Of a stretch of 64,000 nucleotides of DNA, positions 39,062-50,700 are shown one piece after another. How positions within the stretch are numbered: position 1 is the first letter of the stretch; every line of letters begins with the position of its first letter. The position numbers and the translations under genes were made by a program. The stretch comes from Oxyruncus cristatus (Eukaryota; Chordata; Aves; Passeriformes; Cotingidae): contig VXAY01005269.1 in the NCBI GenBank assembly GCA_013399855.1, positions 509,949-573,948 on the forward strand, written 5' to 3'. The notes under the pieces were generated by a model that saw only the letters and a program-made list of their open reading frames with translations, was not told the DNA's origin and made no database searches.

Positions 39062-39605
39062 TACTGTGTCTGGCTGGGATGGAGTTAATTTTCTTCACAG
39101 CAGCCTGAATGGTGGTTTGTTTTGGATTTGTGACTAAATTAGTGTGGATAGCACAGCAATACTTCAGCTACTGCTGAGCAGTGCTTGCACAGGGTCAGGA
39201 CTTTCTCTTTTCCCCCAGAAATTATGCTGGAGATGGTAAAGAAACTTGGGAGTGGAATACAGACAGGACACCCGACCAAAATTAATGAAAGGGATCACTC
39301 CATATCACACAGCATCATGCTCAGCAATAGAAACTGGAGGTAGAAGAAGACGTCTTCCAAGTTGGCTGCTGCTTGGAAACTGGTTAGACCTGGGTCTGTT
39401 TATGGGAGGTAGTCAGTGATTTCCTTTTTATTGCCTTTTCCCTCCCTCTTTCCTTCACCTATTAAAGGGTCGTTATCTTGACACAAAAGTTGTCTGGCTT
39501 TTGTTCCTCCTCTTCTGTCCTCTGTCCTACTGCGGGGAGGTGAGCAAGCAGCTGCCAGGTTGGCTGGATGCTGGCTGGTGCCTGAATGTATGCTCATAAC
39601 ATATA
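39062..39605 (+). mobile_element. Endogenous retroviral LTR, probably solo
   Basis: The block opens with 'tgtgtctggctgggatggag' followed by 'ttaattttcttcacagcagc', a start I associate with a widespread avian ERV LTR. Further landmarks in order are 'gctgagcagtgcttgcacag', 'gggatcactccatatcacac', a 'ctattaaag' polyadenylation-type motif near 39462, and 'gtgagcaagcagctgccagg' near the 3' end. No gag, pol or env sequence adjoins it, so it is a solo LTR or an isolated remnant. It is diverged, with the 3' end degraded, and the target-site duplication is unclear. Exact subfamily not claimed. Confidence 0.8.
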
Positions 39606-39609
39606 TAGT

Positions 39610-41090
39610 AAAAAACATCTATATATCAGGATTCTGATGTTCTGCTGACCAAATTCTGCAGTTCAGTTAAACAGACTGAAGCCAGTCAGAGGGTTATGAC
39701 AAGTAGGCGGTACATCAGGGTAGGATTACCTGACTTAATGGACAACTCTTACAAACATCCAGCAAACTCACAGCTCAGAAAACTTGCACATTTTCAAACG
39801 TTTCTCTGGAAGTAGACTGGCATTCTACGACACTGGTGAACACAAGGACATTTTTACTTTTTTGAAGTCACATACTTGCTTTACAAAAAGCATTTATGTA
39901 ACTGATTAACTTCAACTAAGTAAAGCAGAGTGGGGAAATTATTACTCTGAGACCAAACTGGTACCGAGAGAAAAGTATATGGAAAACAAGAACTGTCGAA
40001 GATGAAAAGAAAAAGAAAAATCTGTTTTTACTCCATTCACTTCAGTATGTTAAAGTATTGATATGTCCATACTAGGGAAGGTGAAAAAAAAAGGCAAAAA
40101 GTGGAAAACACAAAAGCAGACAGATACGAGATTTGTTAATTTCCCTCTCATTCTACAATGAGATAATGCTATAATATTTTACAAGCAGAAAAATATTTCT
40201 AAAGCAGCACAAGAGAATGGAGATTATTAGAAAAAAAAAAAAAAAGCTGTGATGTGATTGATTTATCCCTTCCCTGTAATCACCATATTATTAAAGTAGC
40301 AACAACAGCAGGAGATAAACCTGCATTGGCAAGAGAACTGGCTGGACAATAAAGTCATATTTTATGAATGAACAGCATAATGGAGCCTCACTTCTAGCAC
40401 AACACTGACCACAGGCCTTCCATACATAATTTTTGCTTCATTTAAATACATGTCGTTGAGCTAAAACTTATTTTGAGAATACAGCAACATCAACCCTCAA
40501 TTCAGTATCTCCCGTGATGGAGTATCTAAACAATCTTCATTAAATTGTACCAATTACTAAATACCAGTATTGATGAACTTTTTAAACATCTTAACTGATT
40601 TTTTTTTATTTCCTTCAAACTATTAGACCTTGTAAAATCTGCTATAGTGCGAAAACACTTTATCATGACTGTTCTGTTTCCTACACAGTCCACTTATAGT
40701 TTGTGACCAACTGATCCTTCTCTCTCACAAGGTCATTCTTCACACTATGAAGCAATCAAGACATTGATCATATCCATCTATGAAACAATCAAGACTTTTC
40801 TGGGTTAGCAACCTGTCATCGCAAGTTTTTAGCACTCTGCCGATAATAAGTCAGCTTCTAAGGCATTATCAGTGGCTGTTCAATGTTTTAAAAAGTCATG
40901 TAAATTCCCGATTGCAGATTTTCCTGTGTAGTTCCTCATTTGAACTGATTTGGAACAGCTTTGGAAAATGGTTCTTTGAGAGAATTAAACCAGGACTTTT
41001 CTATCTCTGTCATAACCAGCTACCATTCCTGGTAGCTCAGTGGTCTCTCTCGGGCAGCACTGCCCCCCCAGTCCCTATAGGGATTGGCCT
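39610..41090. other. Intergenic DNA upstream of RAB5A
   Basis: AT-rich sequence with short A-runs; no gene, RNA or repeat recognised. Confidence 0.55.
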
Positions 41091-41286
41091 GGAATCACAG
41101 AATGGCCTGGGTTGGAAGGGACCTTGAAGATGATGCTGTTCCAATCCCCCTGCCATGGACAGGGACACTTCCCCCTAGACCAGGTTGCTCAGAGTCCCAT
41201 CCAGCCTAGCCTTGAACACTTCCAGGGATGGCGGTATCCACCTCTCTGCGCAACTTGTTCCAGTGCCTCACCACCCTCACAGTAAA
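41091..41286 (-). repeat. CR1 LINE fragment abutting the RAB5A promoter
   Basis: The plus strand reads 'atcacagaatggcctgggtt', 'ggaagggaccttgaagatga', 'ctagaccaggttgctcagag', 'gccttgaacacttccaggga' and 'cagtgcctcaccaccctcac', the reverse complement of the CR1 3' region. It is better preserved than the other copies and stops within about 100 bases of the RAB5A CpG island. Confidence 0.92.
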
Positions 41287-41379
41287 TGAAAAACGATGGG
41301 AAGATGCTCGGATCGCTCCCACAGACTCTCCCTCTGGATGCTGGAGTAAGCAGGAGAAACGGTACACCCTTGCCAAGGA

Positions 41380-42100
41380 GCGCAGGCTGGGCGCGGCCGG
41401 GCAGGGGCGTTGCGGGAAAGGCGGCGGAGCGGGAACAAAAGGAGGCGGGGAGAGGTCGGAAGAAAGGGGAGCCACGTGACGACGCGGACGGACCGGAAGG
41501 GCTGGGCGCGTGCGGGCCGTGACGTGGCGGCGGCGGCGGAAGTGCGTGTGCGCGGGTGCGAGCGTGTTTGGGTCGGGGCGGCGGAAGTGGCGGCGGGGCC
41601 GGGACAGCTCGGCCGGGACAGCTCGGCCGCGCCCCCGCCNNNNNNNNNNNNNNNNNNNNNNNNNNNNNNNNNNNNNNNNNNNNNNNNNNNNNNNNNNNNN
41701 NNNNNNNNNNNNNNNNNNNNNNNNNNNNNNNNNNNNNNNNNNNNNNNNNNNNNNNNNNNNNNNNNNNNNNNNNNNNNNNNNNNNNNNNNNNNNNNNNNNN
41801 NNNNNNNNNNGGCGGGTCGCTCCCTTCCCGGCTCAAAATGGCGCCCCCGGTTTTCCCACTTCCCCTTATTCCTATGCTTGGAAGGGAGCCGCGGGGGAGG
41901 GGAGGTGGCGGCGGGGGCTGTAGGGGATGGGCCCGGGGCCTGCCCGGCGTGCGGACGCTCCTGCGGGGAAGTATCGCTGTCCGGGGCCGCCGATGAGGGT
42001 TGTTGCCCTCGACTTGCTTGTGAGATACGAAAGGGGAGGTTGGGTGATGTGACCCGCGCTTTCCCTTTCACTTGTGGCTGGAGGTGGGACGGTGAATTAG
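41380..42100 (+). promoter_or_regulatory. RAB5A: RAB5A CpG-island promoter, interrupted by a gap
   Basis: A strongly GC- and CpG-rich block lies 5.4 kb upstream of the first coding exon of RAB5A. It carries two ETS-type CGGAAGTG motifs (about 41537 and 41582), a CACGTGAC E-box at 41473-41480, a TGACGTGG element near 41520, and a YY1-like AAAATGGCGCC near 41835 after the gap. There is no TATA box. The noncoding first exon and the transcription start most likely lie in or next to the gap, so they cannot be placed. Confidence 0.75.
41640..41810. other. Assembly gap (171 N)
   Basis: All bases are N. The flanks are extremely GC-rich, with 'ggccgggacagctc' repeated in tandem just before the gap, which explains the sequencing failure. 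Open frames running through this gap are artefacts. Confidence 0.99.
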
Positions 42101-45100
42101 GTGGGAAGTAAAAATACTCCCGACAACGCGTCGGTATCGGGGGGATCACGACAGGCGTGGTGTACTGATATATTCTGCAGCACGTTCAGCTGGAACTAGA
42201 TATAAAGCCAGAGTATGGTGGAGAAACAAACCCATGCCTTTTTAATTCTAGGGGAGAGCTAGATTGCTTAAGAGCTATCAAAATGTTCCAAATAACAGGG
42301 CCATAAAAGTCTGTTCTCTCAGCATTTTTGGTGACTTTTTTTTTCTGCCTTATGCCTCTTTCAGAGCTTGGGGATGGAAGAGAGAGGCTGAACAGCTAAT
42401 TAAACAGCTGAAATTAATCGGCTTCTTCCGCATAATGTTCAGGCCAAGTAAAAAGCATGGCATTTACGTTTTCTTTTCTGGTTTCCTAGTGACTTTTCAG
42501 CATTACAGTCAGGGTAGATTGCTTTAATGTATTGTTTTTCCATAAAAAATATCAGGAAAAGGTAGATGTTGGCTGAAGTGAGGTGGCTAGAGACAATGAT
42601 ATTGTAGTCATCATTGTTACTTACATTTCCTGTATGATAAACCAGTTTATCTGAAAACAGTTGGTACCATTCATCATTCAGATGAGCTTATGAGCTTCCT
42701 ATTACCTTTAATGGGAAGGCTATGACTTTTTTCAGTGATTGTGTTGATTCACTCGTTTAACTTACTGTGTCATTATATTTCAATATAAACTGGCTTGCAT
42801 GTGACGCTTGTTTTGCTGGTTGTCCGTATCACTGTCTTGAACCCTGCAGTAAGGTGCCACCCTAGTTCTGCTGGACCTGGAAGGGAAAAACAGAAAACTC
42901 GGTTAGTAGGAGTGACTAATAATCAGGCTTTTTAGTTACTGCTTTTTAAAAACTTTCAAGGTAGTCCAGTATAAGGAAATTTAGTGGTTGCAATCTCAGA
43001 ACTGTATGATCTGTGTCTGCTGAAGAAGTGTGAAAAAGTTTATTAGAAATTGATACAACAACAAGCGTGTTCATGGTAAGAAACACTGTTGTTTGCTATA
43101 GAATACAAAAGTGGTGATATGTTCCACTTTTAAATTTAATGTGAACTTTTTTGTTGTGGCCTTTGTATTTGATAACGCACTTAATCATATTAATTGTAGG
43201 AACAGTGCTTGGTCGCTTAATCTCTTCAGTAGACTGGCTTTTGTCAGCAGTGTCACTTTGATACTTTTGTACTAGTGTTGTAGTTGAAAGTAGGCACTGA
43301 TCTGAAAGCTTACATGACTGAATTATACCATAAAATTGTGAGGTTTTAGGTATTGGCTAGGGCTGTTGGTATTTTGCACACAGATTCAAACATAATAAGA
43401 TTTGTATGTGATCTGTTAAAATATTTAGGACTCTTCTCTTTCATAAATAAAACTCAGACTCTCTAGCGCCATACAAATTTTTCTTCTAGAGTGATGAGAA
43501 TACCCAACATCTGGTAAATTAGTTGGGAGGATTAGCAGGAGTACTTTGCTAATAATGTACTCCAAGCTTTGTGTTCTGGCATTTCAGCATGTAGCTGCTG
43601 TGCCTTGGGGATACTGAGGAGGAGTGAAAGTTCCTACTTTCCAGAGGGACCTATGTATTTGTAGTGCTCAGGACTGCAAAATGGGCCTTATAATATATGA
43701 TGGAGTTCTTATGTTAAATGCTATAAAAGTAAGAAAATCTCCCTCATTTCTCAGATTAGATTTTTATTAGATTTTTTTCTCAGATTAGATTAAATTTTTA
43801 GATTATTTTCTTCAGCAAATTTTGACAATTGTCATTGCATAACTCCCATATGTATCAGTTTTTGTTCCAGTCAAACAGTTATGTATTTCCTTTTGTGTAG
43901 GTGAATGAAAATCTCTTACCAAGGTTTTCTTTCTTCCCATGTTTCAACTGTATTGATTGCAAAATGTGCATAACATGCAAAATTTTGGGAGGCCAGAGAC
44001 CCACCCCCCCATGACAGTGGGTCTTTGCCAGGAAGTTTTCATCAGAGTTAAGGTAAATAGGTATAGCAGACAAGCCCTTGAGTAAGTGTTCAGAATTGTC
44101 TTGAAAGTGATGTGTCAAAAAATGCTTGAATTTTCAGTGTATCTGTAGGGTACTGACTGTAGTATTCACCTCTGGTTCTCAAGCCTTGTATTTTACTGAT
44201 GAATTAAGGAACAGGAGAATGAAAATGACCTGTGGCTTGGAGTTTGCATGGGGTTGGTAGCATTGAAATCTACTTCTAAATCTTTGTGAGGCACTCTCCT
44301 GAGCTCACAGATGTGAAAAGAACTGGCAAAAAACATTCTGTGATGGCAGTGTCAAACTATAGTACTTCTTTCCTTCAGATTAAGGAAATACTTCTCTTGC
44401 TTTTTGTGTATGTGAACTTTACCTAAAGAGTTTCAACATCATCTGAAACTTTGAAAGATGATGCTTTCAATATACACTTACAGAAGGTGTTAGTGACCTT
44501 TTTAATGTATCAAAATCATCTGAGTGTGCTCCATCAGGTTTTCAGTCTTGCATTTATTTTATCCTTAGCTGTTAAAAAGTGGGTGGCATGACTGTAGTAG
44601 GTTTTATTATTAATTTATTAGAAAAATTGATGTGACTATCAAAGGAATGAGGTTTGCAGTGTGTTTCTTAGATTTTGCTATCAGCCTCGTAGCTGGTTAT
44701 TTCTGTATATGGTATGTGAGTGTCTAGAATGATTTTGGGGGAGGGATGCTGTAAGGGTGTAACTTTGAAGTTTTCTGATAGCTACAGCTTCTGTAGCTAT
44801 ATCTATAAAAACTGAAGTATATATTTTTCTTGAGAGCCTGTTTCAGCTTTGTGTTCTGAAGGAGTTTTGCAAGGGGTAGTAATTACTGTTTCATAAGTGA
44901 TATAAATCTGAATAACTAGAAGCTGTAAATGGCCAGTTGAAACAGGCCATTATACTATGCGAGTTAAATCAGTCTTGCCTGTTCTTCTGTCGTATCTCCT
45001 TTTGCTCTCAGTGTGGGGAACAGCAAGCAAAAAAGCAGTTGCAGCGAGTAACCGGTGTCGTGGGTTGATTTCCTCACTGTGTGTCATCCAAAAGTCACTT

Positions 45101-47451
45101 GCTCCCTAGAGTACTAAGTTGCATGGTCATTGGATGTCATCCTCATGTCTTTATAAATGCTGCAGTCTAGAAAAAATGGGGTGTATTAAGATGAAAGTGT
45201 TTTAAATTATTTCATAGTTGTCTGAACACACTGGAATGCTGCAGCAAACAGATGGGTTTTTTTCCTTGTAAAGCAGAAATAACTTAATTATCTTCATTTG
45301 TTTTCCAAAGGAAAAGATAAACAAATGGCAAACAGTATTCTAAACTACCTCTATTTTGGCTATGCCTTACTTTCTCTATTGTAGTATAATTAGGGAGAGA
45401 TTAACTGTTGTTAACTGATCAGTTTTTATCCAAATTGTTCCACAACTTCTGATCCATATTTCAGCAGTATGGAGGTGGCAGAGTCTTGCTGGAGAACCAA
45501 CACACCAGCAGTGCATGAATTGTTGTTTTATGGTGTAAGGATGAAAGGCCTGGTATTTTTAAAATAACTGGATCCATTCCTGTATTCTGAAATATTTCGC
45601 CAAAATAATTTAATGAGTATGAGTCTGAGTATGGAATTAACATGGTACTTAATGGTGGTGAGATATGCAGAGGCTTTTTTGCTTCATAGAAATATTCTTT
45701 TGCTGTGGTACACTTTCACATGTTTGTAAGAACATACATCTAAAATGTGATACTTACTAGGCTGTGTTGTACAACTAACATTTAATAAATATATATCTTC
45801 TGTTTTAAGGATGATGCAATAGTCACATAGGACACAAACTCAGGACAGAATATGGAATTGTAATATCCTACCTGGAACAAGCTAAATTATTTTGAGAGAT
45901 AAGGGAAAAGAAGCAACATTAGCAAATAGGAATGTCTTTAGGATATTGAAAATGGTTTTTTGAGACCTGTGTTCAAGTTCTGGTTACACTGAGAAATAGA
46001 ATATGTGTTTTTCAACTGGAATGTAATTAGTAAGTAACGCTTAGATTTTTGTTTTCATTTATTCAATGAAAATTAGTTATTGGAGAATGGAGTTCTGCTA
46101 GAGTGCTGAAGCACTTTACGGGAAAGAAGATTGTTCAGGGCTTGGGTTGAGTATAGAAAAGGAGGGAGAGTTAGGAAGGAGAATGAAGGCTTAGTGTCTG
46201 AGCTCAGTGTGTGGCAAACTGGAATGCTCAGGTGCCTGGTCTGTGTGCTGAGGGGTTTGAAATAGGAAGATGACTGAAGACTACTGCTTGGTTTAAAATG
46301 TAGTTGCTTTACCACTAGAAATAAAGAATAAAAAGTAATTTCAAAGTGTTATGTTTGCTTACCTTCTTGCAACTAAGTATTGAAGCCATTTCCTGCATTG
46401 GGAAAATGCACTCTAAGCTAACTTGCTTGCATCCTGGACTCTAGAGAAGCTGTATCCCCACAAAGTGTGCACAATTCGAGTAAATAATCAACTGAAGTAG
46501 GACGAAGTTATGGGCTGGGTTTTGTTTCATATCTGCTGTTAAGTGTGTAAAAGCATAAATATTAGGCTCAGAAGTGATACCAGCAGAGTCTAAAGGCTTC
46601 CCTGTCCATATAAAAAAATATGGGGGGTGAGGTCTTTTTAAGGAGTTGAAAAGGAGAAAAACTAAGGAATACCCTGTTCATAGTGTTATTCATATTGTTT
46701 GTAACAAAGATCTTTGTTGTGAATATTGATCTGTTAGGACATGTGTTAGTACTGGAAATAGAAATCTATCATCATAGTTCTCTGGTGGCTTGTATAAAGT
46801 GACCTGGAATTCTTACTCATTAAGAAAAATCTGATTTTCTTCATAGGGAAGGCCTTACTGTTGCTTCTCCTATAATTGTTAACTAGAGAATGTATCAGTG
46901 GTTTCTATGTGAAGATCTTCTGTACTTTCATTTAAAGAAATTGCATTTGATAAAAGTGAGTTGACAACTCACACTTCAAAAGAACTTTCTGTGGTGTTTG
47001 AGGTTTCCCAGTTTGCTCAGTTTTTTAGCATCGTTTATTGGTGACAGCTTTGGAATATTGGTTAGCAACGCCATAATTATAGAAAAATTATTACTTCTTG
47101 TCATTTGATATTTTACCAATAATTTGAAAGTCTGAATGTAGTATGTTATACTTCAATGTTGATGTCTTGAGAAATAAGAGATGGAAGTCTTGCAAGAAGA
47201 AGCATAATTGAATTTCAGTGTTCTAATTTAAAGCTTTAATTGGAAGACTAGGTATTGAAGAAGATAACTGGTTCATTTGTCATGAATTCTGGCTATAGTT
47301 GACAACTTAGCAACGATGGTAGCTATACTCTGGACTATTCACTTTGGTAAATATTAGATCAAGTTATATGTAGTACATGTTTCATTAGTGAATGAGATTT
47401 TTCTTGCTTGGTTTGTAAATCTAATACCACCCACTGTCTCTTCACAAATAG
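42100..47451 (+). other. RAB5A: RAB5A first intron (inferred)
   Basis: AT-rich DNA between the CpG island and the first coding exon; in known RAB5A genes this is a long intron behind a noncoding exon 1. I see no coding exon or clear repeat here. The donor of exon 1 is not identified. Confidence 0.6.
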
Positions 47452-47704
47452 GTTGTTACTGGCAGAAGAACCACTGAGGTCTGAATACTGGAACTTGCTT
47501 TCAAAAGCTGTTGATACAAAGGACTTCTTTGTAATTTGGACATGGCTAATCGAGGAGCAACAAGACCCAATGGGCCAAATGCTGGAAATAAAATTTGCCA
47601 GTTCAAACTAGTACTTTTAGGAGAGTCTGCAGTTGGCAAATCAAGTTTGGTGCTTCGATTTGTAAAAGGACAGTTTCATGAGTTTCAAGAAAGTACGATT
47701 GGAG
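47452..47704 (+). CDS. RAB5A: RAB5A exon 2 (5' UTR end plus first coding exon)
   Basis: The acceptor TTCACAAATAG|G precedes about 90 bases of 5' UTR, then ATG at 47542. Coding part: residues 1-54, [17 protein letters not shown] and on, including the P-loop GESAVGKS at residues 27-34 and ending at STIG. Donor GGAG|GTGAGA, phase 1. Confidence 0.97.
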
Positions 47705-50700
47705 GTGAGAAAATTATCCTGTTAATTTGTTTGGAACTGAGCTTGTGTACTGTGCTTGCCCTTGACAACCTTTAGTGTAATGGCACTTCTACAGGGGGTC
47801 ATTGACAGCAAGGATTAAATCTGAGCCCTGTGTCTGTAATTGAGAATTATAACTTTCTAAGCTAAACATAGTTGGCACTTGGCTGTAGCAAACATCCATG
47901 TCAAGTGGGGGAAGTAAATGTGTTCCTGAACTGTGTAGTTTTGAAACCCGGGCTCCATGTTACTTTTTGTCTGTGAGTGGATGTGTGGCTGTTTTAATTG
48001 TGGTGTATGCTTAATGCATGAAGTGACTGCTTAAGAGTTAAGAACTTAGTTCCTTGGAAAAAAAAAAGTGCTGCAAACACAAGCTTGTGTTTGTCATATG
48101 TGCATCCTGGCTTTGCTTTTGATTTGAGGGAACTTGCTACATTTCTGGATATACCTTTCTTTCTTAGTAATCATAGAATTTAATGTGCTGTTTTTATGTT
48201 TTGTGACTTCAAACAAAACAGGTGCTGGTTACTGGAATTAAAAAAATCTGTTTAACTGTGAACAGATTTTATGCCACTCTTCCCCTTGACATTTCTTACG
48301 TTATATTGTATTTTGAAGTTTTGTGCTTTGAGCGGTATTCCTCCTTGGATAAATTTAAACTTATCCTAAAACTACCAAACTGCATACAGACTTAAAAAAA
48401 ATGGATTTTTATGGATTGATAAATACTCTGTAGTAGCTGTTGCTTGCATGAGTCAGTCTGTTCCGTTGTAATATTTATGTGAAGCCCTTTCAGTGGTCTG
48501 TATGTCTTCACATACCAACAGTTGTTGAAAAGTGAAAACTCCACAAAGTTTACAAAAATAAATACAAGCTGAGTTTCATTGCATTCTTCTTTTGCCCTGT
48601 TTCTTGTTGTTACATATATTTATTTTGTGTATCTGTCAGCATACATGGAGAACCACATATTTTCTCCTTTAGCAATCTTACTAATGCACACTTGGCTGTC
48701 TGCGTTTTATAATGGCTTTAGAGTAGGTGTTAGTGTGAAACGTTTCTGTATTCTGTCATACAACTGTGCAGTAACATGGAGAGCATTCGCAAAGATCTAC
48801 AGTGAATTAACTTTCCAATATCAATGAGATTTTTTGTTTTTAAGAAAAGTTAAAGTGAAATTCATTGTTCCATTTCAGTGATCTCCAATTTATTTAACCT
48901 CCTTTTAGTTTTTTGTTTTAGTGTTTGTGTTTGGGATAACCCAAAATGTGTTACACTGTTTAAAATCTATACAAAAGTTAAACAAGAGCCTAAGTTGAAG
49001 TTCAGATATATAGCATTTAGTATGATCTGTATTAACTTGGGCCGCTTCTATATAAAATAGAAAAAAACCCCCAAAATGCCATATAATACAGCTGAGAGAT
49101 ATTACATGCAGCAATGTTGGGATTCAGAAAAAGTTTTCTATAGAGAAAGCTCCCTAATTGTGTAGCTTGTAGTTGCCTAAGGCATAATTTTCTTTGTGTA
49201 CAGAAGAGCCTTTTGACAAAGAGAGGCTTATGTGCATTGTGAATCTGAATAAAAACATCTGAAAGGGAGTGAAGTTAAAGGCAGACATGTTGGATGGTGG
49301 TGATGTGTTTTTGCCTCTTCAGACTGGTGTAGCAATGCCTGTTAGTTTCTTAAGACAAAAGTATGGCTGTTAAGGATGATAGGCTTTCAGATAATTAACA
49401 CAGTTGATTAACTGTTAATTTACTATGGCCTTGCAAGATAGAAGACAGATACCTGTTCTGCAAAAATTAGCAGGTGTGTTAGAGTGGTTGAAGTGGGGTT
49501 TTTTTTTGACAAAAATGGGGATGTAATAGGATAAACACCTTGTTTTAATTCTCTTCCCAAGTAAATACTTTCATTTATGAAGTTTAAGTACATTTTTCTG
49601 TTAAGAGAATAATGTCTGTAAGAACTTCAAAATTGACTTGCTTAATATCTTGTCTCTGCCTTGGACAAATATAATATTGAGCTGGTTCTGAGGAGGAAGC
49701 CCTTAGTTTAGTGCAGGATGTATGGGGGTTTTTTCACTCTGTTTTGGTTCTGGGCTGCTTAAGGAGATGCCAAGTGGAGCCTGTTCTACTGATACTTGGA
49801 TATTTAGCATTTAGAGAGTCTTATGAGGATTCAACATTGGAACATCAAAGCCTTTACCTTCTCCAGCCTGCCTGCTCATCTGTGATGGATGCTAATACCC
49901 TTGAAGCAGGAGCACCTGACCACTTATGGAGTCAGGTTCTTGTAATGGTTTAACCCCAGCCGGCAACTACGTTGTAGCTGCTCGCTCACAGCTGAAATGG
50001 GGACACTTCTTGTATGTGAGTTACAATGTCCTTTACAAAGCAAGATTGGCTTGCTTTTGGCTTCTGTAATAAGTTAAAGGTTGCAGCAGTTTTGGAATGA
50101 TTCATAGGCTATGATGTCTCAGAGTATGTAGGACAGGATAACATCCCAGGTATGCAAGCAGGTCAGTGTCTCTTCAGACCTTTGATTTAAATTGTCCACA
50201 ATCTGTCAGTATGCCCAGTGATGAGAGTCCCCAGTTCAGCCAGGTAGTGGGCTTTCCTTGGTTTTGTAATACTAGTTTCTATCTTGTGTGGGTACTTGCC
50301 TGCGTATTTTTAATATGTACCTTAATCTTAATGGAAAAACTTTACTAGGAGTAACTGTTTGAAGACTTGGAATATAAATTACCATTTTCTGTAACTGGAA
50401 GAACATTATTTATGGTAATGCATTTGGCTGTAGTGGCAATGGATGCAAGCTGCCCTCAAACTGCAGGCTGTTGAAATTATGCTGAAAGTAACTCAAAATC
50501 ACTTGCAAAGTCATGCTGCTTTAAGAACAAGAACTTTTGAGAAGTGCTTCTTTTTTTTCCATGCCCATAAGTTAAGATGAAGTTGTCAGGAGCTGAAAAT
50601 CAAAGCTTTAAGATACTATTCAAGTCATGTAAATGTGTAGAACTGAAAGTATCTGAACTGTGGGATTATAGCATGATGGGGTACTGTTACTGGTACTCCA

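Noticed and set aside
41189..42149. Long open frames of 130-290 codons on both strands
   Set aside because: They run through the 171-N gap and a CpG island; the N block contains no stops, so the length is artificial.
45050..45090. Short 'gtcgtgggttgatttcc' stretch resembling an LTR terminus
   Set aside because: Too short and without any further LTR landmarks.
47536..47541. RAB5A start two codons upstream
   Set aside because: The upstream triplet is TTG, not ATG; the ATG at 47542 gives the known MANRGATRP start and a 215-residue protein.
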